Shown: one piece after another, positions 1 to 14,110 of the stretch
How positions within the stretch are numbered: position 1 is the first letter of the stretch
Layout of the letters: each line of letters opens with the position of its first letter
Origin: Casuarina equisetifolia
Lineage: Eukaryota > Streptophyta > Magnoliopsida > Fagales > Casuarinaceae
NCBI GenBank assembly: GCA_028551475.1
Contig: CM052357.1
Location: 15,237,931 to 15,301,930, forward strand
DNA length: 64,000 bases
Reading direction: 5' to 3'
Position numbers and translations under genes: made by a program
Notes under the pieces: model-generated
The model's database searches: none
Told to the model about the DNA's origin: nothing
What the model saw: the letters and a program-made list of their open reading frames with translations, nothing else

Positions 1-149
1 TCGAACCACTATAAAAAGATGGTTGGAGTGTACTCACTATTCATCCAAGAAGTAAAAATTACTTTCTCTATATTGTTCTTCATATTTTTATTTTTGTTTT
101 CTTATAACAATTTCTACAATATATTACAGAAATTTTTATTTAATTATAT

Positions 150-400
150 GCACATATTCAAGAGTGTTTATTGGCCACATAATCTCTAACAAAATAGTGT
201 CTTATCTCAATATGTTTAATTTTGAAATGCTAGATGAGTTTTCCTATGAGATTAATAACACTTGTGCTATCATACTTAATGATAGCCATGTCCCCATGAA
301 AACCATAATCTTCCAATTATATGCAGCAACAACTTCCTGAGGCAATATATTCAACCTTAGTAGTGAAAATACACTCATATATTTTTTCCTTGATTCCATT
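150..400 (-). mobile_element. Ty1/copia RNase H relic
   Basis: Read on the minus strand, this stretch gives a broken copia RNase H reading: a TKVEYIASGSCC-like block (from TEAEYIA), then DSTSVINLI, then KHIEIRHYFVRDYVANKH, which is the well-known C-terminal RNase H signature of copia polyproteins. At least one stop and frame changes interrupt it, so it is non-functional. It lies about 0.7 kb upstream of the PSD1-like start codon. No LTR was found next to it. Confidence 0.7.
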
Positions 401-1130
401 TTGTATCATTTTGATGGCCCAAAACCATAATCTTCTAATCTTTTTCTTGGTTTAATGTTTCCTAAATTAAACCAAGAAACATAGTTTTGGTATTTTATCT
501 ATATTCAAATTGACAAGATATAGACTTTTACGTACTTTTCATTAGTTTTAGGGAACTAATAATATATTTCTTGTTAGTTTATTGTTAGGACTTCTCTTTT
601 AATAGTAATACTTTTTTAATCTACTCCACCTAAGGGACAAGATCAAATAGGGTTGTATATGTTTTGTCATCATTTTTTACTTTTTTTTTGAAAGTGAAGA
701 AAAAAGTAGGATGCAAATCATAAAATAGTGTCACTTTTTCATTGTACTTATTTGAGATATAACTAATAAAAAAATTTACTAAAATTATAATCTTTTATAT
801 TTATTCAAGATATAATTTTTATGTGTAATTTTATTATTATTAATAAAACTTATAATGTATAATTCATTTCATAAAGACAAAAAATAAATAACAGAGATTT
901 GAGAAAGTTCATGTTAAGAAAAAAAGACTTATATTTTTATAATCAAATGTATAAACTCACGTGTTTAACGGCTTCAGAATCCAAGGATTAAAATTTGGAC
1001 AGTAACACATTAAATGAAAATAGCGCGCCGCGAGTGTTGAATCGGTGGAGCCGCAAATTTGGTTGTGTATCCCATAATTTGAAAACCCTTACAGACCCCC
1101 ATCCCACTGAAGCAGCATCCAGTTACAAAA
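401..1130. other. PSD1-like upstream region
   Basis: This is AT-rich DNA with no coding signal that I can support. It must contain the promoter and 5' leader of the PSD1-like gene. The only recognisable motif is a perfect palindromic G-box, listed separately. The short open frame over 995-1180 is a shadow of the leader and first exon. Confidence 0.5.
958..963. promoter_or_regulatory. G-box CACGTG upstream of PSD1-like gene
   Basis: A perfect CACGTG palindrome lies about 170 bp upstream of the PSD1-like start codon. G-boxes bind plant bZIP and bHLH factors. Function here is an inference from position only, and a six-base motif can occur by chance. Confidence 0.35.
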
Positions 1131-4100
1131 ATGAAATTCAAACCCAGGGTCCCAATATTCCTTCACCATCCGCGTTATAGTTACCTCCATGGCCACCGTC
1201 GTTGCTTCAATTCCTTCTTCCAGAAGTTCCAAACTAACACTCAAGCGCGAGCTTCTTTCAATGGCGGAAGTGGCACTTCTAAAGGTCAATCACTTCTCCC
1301 ATTTTGAACTTCTGTTATTTGTTTGGAAGTTCTGAAACTTGTTTCACCTCTCTATTTGTTTGGTAGCTGAGAAACCGAAGGAGAACAACTGAAATTCGAG
1401 TTTTTGTAGTTTCACATTCTCTGTTTTGAATTTACTGTCGCAATACTTGGTGCTTAGAGGCTACTTCCTTTTTTTTCTTTTTATTTTGAAAATAATGGCA
1501 AGTTTGGCTGTCAGATACGGTTAATGCTTCCCAAGTTGATAAGATACGCATATGAATAAGTTGTTAATCTTGGAAAAATTATGCATGTAATCTGCCGTTC
1601 ACCATCGCTGTAAATTTGGGTGGAAGAAGTTGAGAACACGAGAAAAATCAGTTTATTAAGGTCAAAAACTGCTCAAATAATCTGGAAAAGAGAGTTGTTT
1701 CTTTTATTTGGTAATGTGATATTTGCTTCTGAGAAGCACGAGAAGCTTATAACGTGGGGTCAGTGCAGGAGACTATTTTCTGGTGCCTGGCGCAACTGTT
1801 GCTACCTTACTAATGCTTGGCTGTCTCCATGCCGGTCGGCTTTACGATGAAAAGAAGGTTGTACATTCATTGTATACACATTCCAAACTTATCATGCTTA
1901 GTGTGTGAAAGAGGGTTGAACTACATTTTTGGGGTTTATGGAAAGCTATTAGCTGTATTTGTGCTCATTACGGAGAAGACTGACAACATTACTTATGCTA
2001 TGAATGCTCACAACAGTTAGGGCGAGCATCATTGCTGATTGATTATGATTTAATAAATGGAATAAGAGCATTCATTGAAAGCTAGAATTTTAGTGCAACT
2101 TGGGGTAGCTTACTCTCAATTAATTCTGGAGATTGGGTCCCATAAAATATATGTTTTATATGACAGTACTAGCAGAGTTAGAAATTTATCTTAGGGTTTT
2201 TGGTGTGAGGGTTAAACCCTAAAATAGTGTACACAAACTACTTTTAACAAATGATTTAACTGTCTTAAAATTTTTGTACTAAGTCATGCTTTCTATAGTA
2301 GTTCCCATATCGAAAAATATGTATTAGTCAGAGCACATATAAAATACATATGGCCAACTTTTTATTTGTGCTTGAGTAGCTTCTTTGGTTCTTCCTATGA
2401 TGAGTTTGTTGTTCTATGCTCAGCACATGGCTTTGTATTTTCTTGAGTTCATATGCCTTATTATCCATGTCCAGAAATGTAATATAGCTCAAAACCTATC
2501 CAAAAAATGCATTTTGTCAATATACTATTTTGATTGAGAAGTTTCTTTATAATTGATTTGTTGTTGCCTGCATGAGGAAAAGCTGTGTTTTTTCTAAACT
2601 CTCTAAAAGTCATGTGTGTATGGTATTCGAGGAGAAGGACAATTGTGAAACTATGAAAGGAATAAGTGCAAGGGAAAAATGAAAATAAAAAGAACAAAGA
2701 AAAAAAGAGAGATGCGATGTTGAAAGAAAAAAAAAAAACAAGAAATAGATTTGTTTGAGACTTCAAGTGGAGATGCAAATTTATGTCACCTGGGTGTAAC
2801 CGAATACAATTTGAAGGGAGGTTACTAGCATTCTTTTACGGCAACCTAGACTGCACAGATAAAACTCAAAAACATCAGGGAAATACGGAAAACTATTTGT
2901 TGTGGTTTGTATATTTTAGGAAATAACTCCCTGTTGTTTGAATCCGTCTAACAGATTGTTATGGTTTTTTCCTAAATTAATGTAGTCATTTTTATTCTTT
3001 CTAATGAGTATTAATGCCACATTTCTACTTAGACATGTAAGTACCAACCAACCATATATTGATACATTACAAACTGACCTAAGTTCAAAATATTTATCAA
3101 AGAAAAATTAAAAAAGTATAGAATAAAGTTTTAAAAAATAAAAAAGAAAAGAAGAAAAGAGGCATCCCCTTTGACAGCTTCTTTCTTAGGGTGGCTATCC
3201 TCATGTGGATCACAGGAGAAAGGTGGCTACTCCTTGATCATCCTCAAAAGAAAGTAGAAGTAGACCTCGCTTCTCTATCTTCTTATAAGAATGGCGTCTT
3301 ATATCAGAGTTGCCCATTGAACACTTTTTTTTGATTTGTTTTGCTTTGCTTTTTATTCTTGGTTTTGATTTTTTGATAAAGGCTTGTTCTGGGCCACACT
3401 TTATTCGTATTAGAATATTTTCTGTTAATAGATGATATCTGTTGATATTTTCAATAATTGCTTCCGTTTCTGTTAGAAATGCTAACAATAGGTTCATTTG
3501 TGTTCAGGAACAATTGACAAAAGTCTATTGTATAAGATTCTAATCATAGGGTTTGATTCTATAAACAAGCAAACTGCAAAAGTTGTGTATCTAACTTATT
3601 TCAAAATATTCAAATAGATGGTTGAGATGAGATTTTTATGGGTGAGAACTAATTTCCTATAGGTGAATTTTTTTTTAATATTTAATATTTGTCTTTTTGC
3701 AGACTGAGTATTTTGCATACTGTTTTGACTAAAGATGTACCAAAATGTTCTCCCCAAACATTGATTAGTTATTTGTCTCTACTAGATTGGTAGAAAAAGA
3801 AACAAAAACACATAAGTTAATGTGACTATGAGATCATAGCTGGTGTACAAGAAGATGGCGATGTTTCATTTTTTTGTGTTTCACACTTTACTTTGAGATC
3901 ATCTTGAGCAATTTTTCGAATTACCTGTTGGCACATATTACTTATCAAGATAGCTTCACCCTTGTGGGTCACTGTTTGGTGTTGTGCACGTCCTAGAGTT
4001 TAGAGTTGGTTTATAAGTTGATATACTATATTGAAAGCAATATATGGAATAAGAACATTTAATTTTCATTTTGTCCTTCTTGGTATCCAAAAGGAAAAAG

Positions 4101-7100
4101 AGTCCCCCTATCTTTGGAATCACATTTGGTTAGTTATCCTACTTATTATGTCCTCTATCTCTCTTTCTTATAAGCAGTCAAAACAGAATATAAGAGGAAT
4201 TCTATTGTATATTGACATATCCAACAGACATGGATATGAATACATGTGCCTAAAGAAAATTTAATTCTGAAGGTGGCAAATTTTATGTTTGACAAGTCAG
4301 ACATAGATGCATCATGCACATGCTGATTACTATATGACTGCATGAACATAATGTGTTTCTGTGTTTTGCTTTGCTTGTTAAGTATTAAATTTTTTCCTAC
4401 TATACATTTGTGATGGCAGCTGTTCATTATTTTGATGTCATTTTCCCATTCATGGTAGATGGCAGAGGTACGAGAAAAAGGAATTGAACTTGAGTTCCAA
4501 CCTGATGTCAAAGTAATATCTCCGCTAGCCACCCAAGTATTTTCATGTTGTGATGCTTTCACTTATTTTATGGCTCATATATTTTATTTTCACAGATGTT
4601 GTAGCCTTCTTGTTTAACTTTGACATCAATTGTTTTCACCTTGCCATCCTTAGGCGTCATTTCTGAGGCTGCTGCCCCTGCGTTCTATCTCTAGATTTTT
4701 TGGTTTCTTGTCAGGCTTGGTGAGTAATCTTCCTACTTTATAAGCTGACGGACTTAGCATTGTTAAATACTAATTAAATTAATTGACATCCTATGACCAA
4801 GTAATTCCCTGGATTCCTATCTATCTTGCATAGAGCATTCTCACATATATTGTAGGTTGTGGAAAATACATTAGAGAAACTGTTTTCGACCTAATGATAC
4901 CTCATAGTGTTTGATGTTTCTTGAAAAGGTTTCAAAATTAGACTCTGATTGCCTTTGAGAATGTTGGATTTGTTCCATCTAAGGAAGGTTTTAAATTTTA
5001 TATAACTTCAAAATGCAGTATTCTTTGTCTAGTTTGATATTTTTCTATCAGCCTGATCTAAATGAGCATCTCATTTACAATTGTAGGGTTCACTTAAGTG
5101 TTTAATGGCAAGGGAGCCTTGGTCACCTGTCTTTTGTTTTGGGTTAAAAGGGTGTGCCAAGTGCAGTTGTTGCACTGTTTGCTTGCTGGCAAGATAAATG
5201 TGGTTCTTCTTAGACTGGTACATTTGGCACATCTATTCTGTTGTGCCTGGTGTGAATATTGATTAGAAGGAATGATTGGATTTAAAGGGGTTAGTTATGT
5301 TCTCACTCTTGAGAGCTTTGTGAGAGTGATGTCAGTCTTGAGTAGTGTCATTCCACTTCTTTCCTAGGTCTATCAATTTTTTGAATTTCTGATCATGATT
5401 CATTTAGGAGTTTTTCTTGACCTATGTACTGGAATATTTTCCTTTCTAGTAAAATGATCTGTTATTGGCTAAAAATGATTTAATTGGTAGGAATGCTGCA
5501 GCAGTCTTAATATATATATATATATATTTTTTTTCGGTATGTCCTGAAAATTGTTGCTTCTTAGAATCATGTATCCTCTGTTTTCTTGAAGACATTTAAT
5601 TGGAGTATTTTTTTGTATTTGATTCTGGGAATGCTTATCGATTAGATACTTGGTGGTTTCCCTTCTCTGAAGTTTTCTCTTGGTAAATTCTTTGGAGTCC
5701 CTGCTGCAAACTAAAACTATAAGATGATATAATTAGATTAATTTTGTTTAATACCTAACTGATATGGTTTTCAGCCCTTCACCTGCGATAGCTATCTAGA
5801 ATGTAATGCTTCTTCCTGGTAAATATGGTGGACCATAGATTCTTTGACGATCAAGTTTTTGTCCAGCCAATTCTGATGTTGTTTTGACTATCACCTTCTC
5901 TTTTGTAACAGACACTTGACATGTTTAAGAATTGCATCTTTTCACTTACAAGATTTTAGCTCACATTTCTCCATACGTGAGTGATTCTTTTATGTCACCC
6001 TGTTATTTTGATGTGAATTTTCTGAGCGGATGAAAATTTTCAGGAAATTCCTGTCTGGCTGCGCCCTCACATATATCGGGCATGGGCTCGGGCATTCCAC
6101 TCAAGTATGAATGTTTTACCTTCTTTTTGTTTTCAAATATATCTCTACAGTAGCAATGAATTATGGCTTTCTTTTAGTTTCTGGGGTTGATCTTGTTTTA
6201 GTACCTTCAATCTCAAACTGTAATCTCATTTAAGTCCTTGAAGTTGACATTTGAGCAATTTGCTCCTCCAAATTCTTTAGTGTTTTAACGCAATCCAATT
6301 CCCAATCCTTTTCTGGTGAAGCTGATATATGCCCTTCTTGTGCTATTTATTGGTTTCTCTAGGGAAAAGCCCCTGTTTATCACCATATGATGAAAAAAAT
6401 ATTGGATGTTTAATTCGGATCACAGACTAAGCTTGTAATGTAGATTTACAAAAAAAATTTGTGCATTTGCTTGTCACAAGAAGCCAATAACTAAACAGTT
6501 TAAACTTGGGACTCAGGAGCTTGAAGTATCTCAAGTTTGCAATTCAATATTTAAAGGATTTTTTAGTTTCTATTTTGAAAGACACTGAATCTGAAATATA
6601 CTTTGATCCTGGTGGAAAAAGAAAATATGAAAAGGATAAACTTCTTCGGTCTCACTGGTGGAAAACATTGCATTGCCTACTTCTTTGTATTCTCTCAAAG
6701 TCATTAGGTATCTGTATCATATGAGAGACAAATTTCTTTGGTCGAGAAATAAAGAAGTGATGATATTGCATCAAATTTTTCTAGTGGTTTTTAGGTACTA
6801 AATTACTTGCAACATGAGGAACGATTTAGAACTTTTCTTCTTTGTATCCTCTCAAAGTCATCAGGTATCTGTATCATCTGAGAGACAAATTTCTTTGGTC
6901 GAGAAATAAAGAAGTGATGACATTGCATCAAATTTTTCTAGTGGTTTTTAGGTACTAAATTACTTGCAACATGAGGAAGATTTAGAACTTTTCTTCTTTG
7001 TATCCTCTCAAAGTCATCAGGTATCTGTATCATATGAGAGACAAATTTCTTTGGTCAAGAAATAAAGAAGTGATGACATTGCATCAAATTTTTCTAGTGG

Positions 7101-10100
7101 TTGTTAGGTACTAAATTACTTGCAACATGAGGAATGATTTAGAACTTAATTACTCCAGTTGAAACTTTAGAGATTTGTTGAAATACTAGTGCAACTCATA
7201 GGTAATAAAGTTTGGGGTTGCCACTCCTGATTTTAATAGAGACAATAGAACCTATGCACTAATTGTTGAACAAAATGTGGAATAGCGGTCCTTTTTGCTG
7301 TTGTACAGATTTAGAAGAAGTAGCTCTACCACTGGATGAATACGCCTCTTTGCAGCATTTCTTTGTACGCACCTTGAAGGAAGGTTCCCGGCCTGTTGAC
7401 ACTGACCCACAATGTCTGGTAACTAGTAACTGGCTCTTGCACATCCTTATGTCCAATTTTTTTAACTGTACGTTGTTACTAAATTTAACTTAACCTGTAT
7501 GACTGTGTTCTATTTGATCATAGGTTAGCCCTGTGGATGGTACCATTTTAAGATTTGGAGAGTTGAAAGGAGTAGGCGCTATGATTGAGCAAGTCAAAGG
7601 GATATCCTATTCTGTTCCTTCGCTTCTTGGAGCAAGCTCTTTCCTTCCAATGACAGCTAAAGAGGACATGGAAGAAGAGAATGGTGAACAGGAAAGTACT
7701 CCTAAAGAGAAGAGTAGGAAGTCATGGTGGAGACTTTCATCGGCGTCTCCTAAAGTTTGGGATCCTATGTTGGCACGGTAATAAGGCATTCAAATTTGAT
7801 AATTTTGCTTATCCATCATTAACATTTTGCTTATGCGGATGTTCACGATCATTTTTACATGGTATAGACTGATTTAACTTTTGGATCCTTTCCAACTTAC
7901 CGTATGGGTTGTTAGTTGGGTTGTGGAATTAAGAATAAAGAAACTGAACTGGTGAATCAGGATCTAGATAAATCTCTATCTTTGTTTCTCACAAAAGAGA
8001 TACCAGATAATAATCTACATAAGAATTGAGCCATAGAAATGTGTCCCTATGAATGTGGTAAAGCCAATTGTTCATGTAGATGAGCAAGATTTTTCAAGGA
8101 AAACCTAGACTTTTTTCGTTGGAAATAATTCATCAAGAGTTGCCTTTAGATAATTCATCTCTTTAAGAAGGAAGGATATAATAATGGCCAGCAAGAAAAG
8201 GTGCTTTATCATCATATTCAAGGATGTTACTGTTGCAAAGTCAACGTTTGTCCTTATTTAAGCTTTGGAGTATTATTTATGGGATATTTGAAGAAGTGTA
8301 GGCCAGAATCCTACACAAGGAACACAGTAGTCTTGATCTCACTTTGTTTTGGTGATTGTTGAGTTAGCATTGTATTTGTAAAGAAGCTGGAGGGCCCTCT
8401 CTTGTCCAATGAGCCAACACAAGAAAAATAGAAAGAGCGTAGGTTTTGTCTTCCTGAAAAGAGTAACCAAGCTATATGAAAATCATCAATTAAAAAAGGC
8501 ACAAGTAATGATATATATTGGAATCAGTGCTTGTAATTATGATATGCACCAATGAATTAGTTTTAAGAGGATTCAACCGTAAGTGTTAACTGAAGCTCTA
8601 ATGATGTCATGTTTTCAAAGTTTTAATTGCTTTACACAACAAAGATGACACCAATTACATTCAAAACTTGGTACGTCAAAGTAGAAAGAAATGAACTATC
8701 AAGGCAGTAGCGGAAAAGCACAGAAATAGACATAATTATGACTTGAGTGCTCAGGAAGTAGGAGGGTTGAAATGAGGCAATAAAAGAACAATCCTCTATC
8801 AATCTTCCTTTTTCCTTAAGATTCCATTCCAAAAGTTGTAGAACAAAAGAAAAACTATAGTGATCTTTCTAAATGAGAATTAATAAGGCAAAAGATTAGG
8901 ACATATGGAACAAATGATTATTCCAACAGTCCTTAAATCTTTAGCATTAAAATGTGAATTAGGAGCTAGAGTCTCACTTTGATGGAAAATAAATGTATAG
9001 CAAATGAAAAGAGCAAAAATGTACTGTAGAGTTAAGGATCTAATAACAGGTTAAGACTAGGATTTCTAAAGAGGAAAAGACATATGCAAAATGTAATAAA
9101 AAGAGCATTACAATAAATAATTATACCCTTCCACTCCCTTTCTCTCTCTAGACACATGTATTTGGACATACACAGACATACAAATATAAATAGAGATATG
9201 GGTACAACCCACTCACTGCACCTATTACACTTATTACAATTAGGGACCTCTGAAAAATAACAAGGATTCCACTTAAAAAATTTTTGTCATAACTTTGATT
9301 ATGCTTGAGTGAGAGATGGGAGGATGGGAATGAACTTTGGTGCATTTCCCCAATCTGTTTGTTGAACTCATGATTTAGTAAATAGTTACTCACTTTAAGT
9401 CATCTTCCCTATGTGGCCACAACATTGTCAGAAAGTTCCGTCAAAATGCACCACTCCTCATAATGGTGGTAATTGTATAATAGGCAAGGGTAAAAAGTAA
9501 GAAAAGGGAAAAAGTATAACATAAGTTTCTAAAAATTTTAGATGGAATATAAAAAATGATTTCGAAATTTCTTTAGAAAGATCCTTGGTCATTTTTAAAA
9601 GTGAAGGATATGAGATTCCAAGTAAATGAATTTTTAAGCAGCAGAGATCATGTTTTGTAAAGATTTTAATGACGCCTAATGTATAAATGGATTTCAAAAA
9701 AAATTTCAGTTTTATTACACCTTTTCATAAGAAGAGGCTCACTTTACCCAACATTTTTAACCTTACTTGTTAAGCTGTAGACTTGCTATTCCAGTTATAA
9801 ACTTCTTAATAAGGGGACAATAGAAGGTGCGCCAAATAGTAGTGCTAGGAGGTGGCACCAGACACAGAGGTTTGGGATGTCCTAGAAGTGGTTTATGTGA
9901 ATACCAGTTTCATATATGAGTTTTGACTTATGTTGAACAGTTTTGTTTGTCAAGACTACTTATAAGAAGTTTTTGTGACGGGAACTTTTTGGTTGTTATC
10001 CAACATGTGTATAACTCAGATGTCCAATGGTTGTTGACTTTGGAGCTCTAGGATATTATAAAAAGTTTATAAATTTTCGGCTGCATGTTATAAAATGAAC

Positions 10101-13100
10101 TATTTTGAGTTATAATCATTTGTAATTTACACATGTAGTCCCTAAGTGATACCCTAAAGTTTGTTCCTCAAGTTTTATACCTACTTTTCTATTGTTTCAG
10201 TCATGCTTAAGAGCACTTCTGAGTGGGCAAGTGGTGAATTGACTACTGAAGTCAGGATGGGCATTTGAAGTTTTAGTATTCTTATTGTTGACATTACCAC
10301 ATGACTTTTACTGTAATTTAGTGTGCTAACGTAATTATGTCATTTACAAGATAAGATCAGTCTCATTTCTTGAGATTAAAGGGTTTAGAAAGTCGAAAAT
10401 ATATGGTGATTTCTTTTTAAAGAATGTTGTATTGTCTAACACATGCATTGCCTGCACTTTTGTACGGAAGTCTTTGAGTTTTTTGTCATTAATTGTGCTC
10501 AGCTCATGATCTTCTATTGATAACTGATTTATTTTGGTGTTTACTTTCTGCCACAAATGCAAAAATATGCAATTTAATTTACACATAAAAATTTGCAGTC
10601 CAATGAAAGGCCTTTTTTACTGTGTAATTTACTTGAAGCCTGGAGACTATCATCGCATACACTCTCCAGTTGATTGGAGCATCCTTGTCCGACGGCATTT
10701 TACAGGTAACCATTTTATCAAGGGAAGTTTTGACATTGATATACATGGACAGTCTCATGAGAAGCAAGCCCAGCAGGCCCTGCCTTAACCTGTCACCAGA
10801 CAGCCAGCCCTTAGCAGGCTGCTGGCATTGCTAAATGCTCTTTTGACAGTTGGTTCTTTTTATGTTGTTCTTTCTCCAAATTTCATGTTTTGTGCCTCTC
10901 TTATCTTAATTAGAGTTTTCTTTATGACTAAACAATTTCAGGTTGCTAGCTCCTATTACGATTTGCTTTTTCATCAATAATTCTATATTGGAAGTATTGT
11001 TAATGAGCTTTTAAGGAAGAGGAATCCACCACAATTGTGTTAAAGAATAGAATAAATAAATTTCTGTATGGAAGCAAAAATTATGAGCGAAATGTGGAGG
11101 TGGTCTGCTTGCCTTCAGAAAATCTCTTTTGAGGATAAAAATCACAATTAAGTCTCTGTAAGTGGTCTCCAAGAGAGTGTCATACATGTCTTAGAGATTT
11201 CCGTTTCAGGAATCTCTTTATTCTCCTCTATCTGCAGAGCTTCCTGCCAATAATTATGATTGGATGGAATGGACGTGGTCAAATAGTATTACTTCTTGTA
11301 TCATTGTTGTCTAATGAGTGGCGGAAGTGCTGATGGAAAACTGAATATTTGAATCTTCAAGAACGTACACATCAACTTAATAACCTCAGCTTATGCTTAA
11401 GTATTAAATTGTAAACATAAACTCTTATGGTTTATTATAGATCTCTGTCACTTGAGATTTTAGTCGGAGTTCCTACTCTGTTAGCATATGGTTAATATAG
11501 TTTCTCTTTTTATCTCCGTCCTACATTGACTTTCTTTGCAGGTCGACTATTTCCTTTGAATGAGCGTGCTACAAGAACAATCCCAAATCTATATGTTGAG
11601 AATGAAAGGGTAAACCTGATTCTTTTTACAGTAACGTTTTGAATTCCCCAAAGTTCTACATTGTCGTTTGTTATTGCTGTTGTCTTCCTTGTACAATAAT
11701 GTGATTGGTACACATTAAATTTACAATGTCTACAGAAAGGGTAATGGGATCTGAAAGTATGTCCAAAACAGCCTTGCTGATGCCAAAAGTTCTCCTTTTA
11801 AAATAGTTTGGTTGTTATATGTGTTATCGAATTGTTCTTTTCCTTTCATTTGGTACAGTTGTTTGGTCCATCAACTGCTAGTATTCGTTTTTGCTGGCTC
11901 CTGCCAACATTTGTTTTTGCATGTCATTTCCATTAACCAAGTGCCTCCAAATATTCAATTTGTTTAGGAAATGCCAAGTAAAGTGTAAATTGCAAATGTC
12001 TGGTTAAGTTATTGTTTACACATGTCTGTGGAGATAAGAGATTCTCTGAACTTCTTGTGTCACCAGGTTGTACTTGAAGGTCTATGGCAAGAAGGGTTTA
12101 TGGCAATTGCTGCAATTGGTGCAACAAATATTGGGTCAATTGAGGTAAGTGACTCTTTGCAGATGATGTGCCGATATCATATCTGCTCCATCGTCCCTCT
12201 TGCGTCTTTTCTCTTTATAGGGCACATAAATCAGTAGGCCTCTTCTACAGTTGTTGGATTAACAATCAGCAAAGAGGAACCATTGGGAGTCTAATCCCTC
12301 AAGGGATAACTTTTGTATGTGTTGACTGCTAAATAATGCATTCCAATGGCTGGAAGTGCATATTTTTTTAGACGAAGAAGGTGATTCATAATGTGCATTT
12401 TCATTTGAAAATCCTTTAAAAAATGAGGTTGGCATTCTTGATCCTTTCAGCTGAAGGTGAAAGTTAACTGTGAGGTAAGATGGCTGATATGCTTTAGTCT
12501 TGGTTAATAAAAATCACTATTTGTTTGAAGTGAAGTAGTGAATTAACCGTTATCGTGTATTCCTTCTGTTTTGACGGTTGTTTGAACTTGCACATGCTAG
12601 CTTTTCATTGAACCAGATCTCAGTACAAATCGACGAAAAAAGAAATTACTGCACTCAGAACCTCCAGAGGAACGGCTTTATGAACCTGAAGGCGTTGGTA
12701 TCATGCTCAATAAAGGGGATGAGGTTAGAGATATGCTATTTCTCCCCGTATTTTGATGCTTGGTAAATTTTCCTTTAAAGTGGAGTGAAAAAAATATCAA
12801 ATTTGATCTTAAGAGGTTTTTGCTATCATGGGTGGAACCTTATCTACCTTCTCTTTTATTGTTTCCCGAACCTTATATCTGTTTTTGCTCCCCCCCCACT
12901 CTTTTCTTTTCTTTTGTTTCTTGTCAACCTTTTCCTTCTCCTTAGTCAAAGGAACTTCATATTCAATTATTGTTCAGATTTACTGGAATTCTTCTTGGTC
13001 CCATCCTGGATATTGAATTCCACCAAGGATACATTATTGATCAAAGGATAAGTACCATTAGAGATTTCAACCAGTTCTAGATATCGGGATAGATTAACAT

Positions 13101-13365
13101 ATTCAGGCTTGGAATATCGGGATACTTTTTTTAGTTTAGTCCTGCCGTCTTTACTTACTAAATTCTAGACTTTCAGGTAGCGGCTTTCAATATGGGATCA
13201 ACAGTGGTGCTAGTCTTCCAGGCCCCCGTGTCAAAGACAGTTGAAGATGGAGAATCCTCGTCAGTGTTCAGGTTTTGCATCAAACGTGGGGACAGAATCC
13301 GAGTTGGTAAAGCACTGGGACGGTGGCATGTTGCTAACGAAAACTATGACGCATCACATAAATGA
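1131..13365 (+). CDS. PSD1: Phosphatidylserine decarboxylase proenzyme, mitochondrial (PSD1-like), 12 exons
   Basis: Converts phosphatidylserine to phosphatidylethanolamine plus CO2 at the inner mitochondrial membrane. Exons: 1131-1284, 1769-1857, 4459-4512, 4654-4719, 6044-6104, 7309-7418, 7524-7777, 10599-10705, 11542-11609, 12067-12144, 12601-12723, 13177-13365. All junctions are GT-AG and in phase, giving 450 aa, close to Arabidopsis PSD1. The Arg-rich, acid-poor N-terminus ([19 protein letters not shown]) is a mitochondrial presequence, followed by one hydrophobic segment near residues 54-70. Family motifs: VSPVDGT with Asp183, YHRIHSP with His281 and His284, and the self-cleavage site MGST at 394-397. 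Cleavage before Ser396 would give a long beta chain and a 55-residue alpha chain carrying the pyruvoyl group. The start is the first ATG of the conserved presequence frame. Introns reach 2.8 kb. Gene structure is inferred by matching the family; no transcript was seen. Confidence 0.95.
5509..5527. repeat. (TA)n microsatellite in PSD1-like intron 4
   Basis: A short run of alternating T and A is followed directly by a T run. It lies in the 1.3-kb intron between exons 4 and 5 and is likely length-polymorphic. Confidence 0.8.
6681..7147. repeat. Tandem triplication, about 157-bp unit, in PSD1-like intron 5
   Basis: Three head-to-tail copies start at about 6681, 6838 and 6994, so the period is 156-157 bp. 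Each begins with TTCTTTGTAT and runs through CTCAAAGTCAT, GAGAGACAAATTTCTTTGG and GGTACTAAATTACTTGC. Copies differ by only a few substitutions and small indels, so the expansion looks fairly recent. It ends about 160 bp before exon 6. Confidence 0.93.
7778..10598. other. PSD1-like intron 7, no recognised content
   Basis: This is the longest intron of the gene at 2.8 kb. It is AT-rich with scattered short open frames on both strands that lack splice support or family resemblance. I recognise no transposon here. Confidence 0.6.
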
Positions 13366-13919
13366 GTCATGTGCGTGACGCTAACAGAGGTGCACATTTT
13401 CAGGCTAGGCTTTTCCCTCTAAAATAACTTAATGGTGATATGAATACCATTTGGCGTCGTATTTTGTACAATTGTTTGATATCATTATAATTTCGTGATT
13501 GGGAAATTCTGTTATAATTTCCATGTTTGTCATAAATCTTAACATATCCCAAGATTGTGCTTCTGTTTCTCCTTTTCGGACTTGTATGTAAATAAAAGTT
13601 TAAAAAATAGGTAACAATTCTTCCATTACTGTAGGATAGCAGAATTTTGACGAGTTCCAAGTTTCTGTGATTTGCTATTTTATTGCAATTAACAATTTTA
13701 CTAAATTTAATAAATGCATTTAAATTATGCATGTGATCAACTTTTCTCTCGAGTGGGAATTTGTCACAAGAATTGAGAACAAGAAAAGGAAAACCCTAAG
13801 TAAGAGAATTCAATGTATTGAATTTGCAATTGTAATTAGCCATATAACGTTATAACTATATATGCATGTCTAAACTTAGCTTTACATGGTAAAATATAAC
13901 GTTGTATTGAATTTGCAAT
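13366..13919. other. PSD1-like 3' UTR and downstream spacer
   Basis: Non-coding. It starts with the 3' UTR of the PSD1-like gene. An AATAAA hexamer occurs near 13590 and could serve as poly(A) signal. Nothing else is recognised. Confidence 0.45.
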
Positions 13920-14110
13920 TGTAAGCACATTGTTTTTTAACCCTTTGGTGAAAGGATTGTAAAAAGTAAGAGAATGTTTTCTCTTGAAAAGTGAGTAAAG
14001 TAGACTTTAATTGATTGGTTTGAAGGAAGAAGAGGATGTATAATGGATGTAGGTGTGAAGGCCAAACCATCATGGTAAAATTGTGTTTCTTGTATGTTGT
14101 TTGTTTACAC
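13920..14110 (+). mobile_element. Fragment resembling the copia-type solo LTRs of this window
   Basis: The segment around 13955-14085 (GAGAATGTTTTCTC, then TTTAATTGATTGGTTTGAAGG, GTAGGTGTGAAGGCCAAACCA and GTAAAATTGTGTTTCTTG-like text) aligns by eye with 31030-31160 of the complete solo LTR at 29720-31419. The block 'G(T)GGATGTAGG .. CCAAACCA' is typical of copia LTR 3' halves. Only a fragment remains and its limits are uncertain. Confidence 0.5.
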
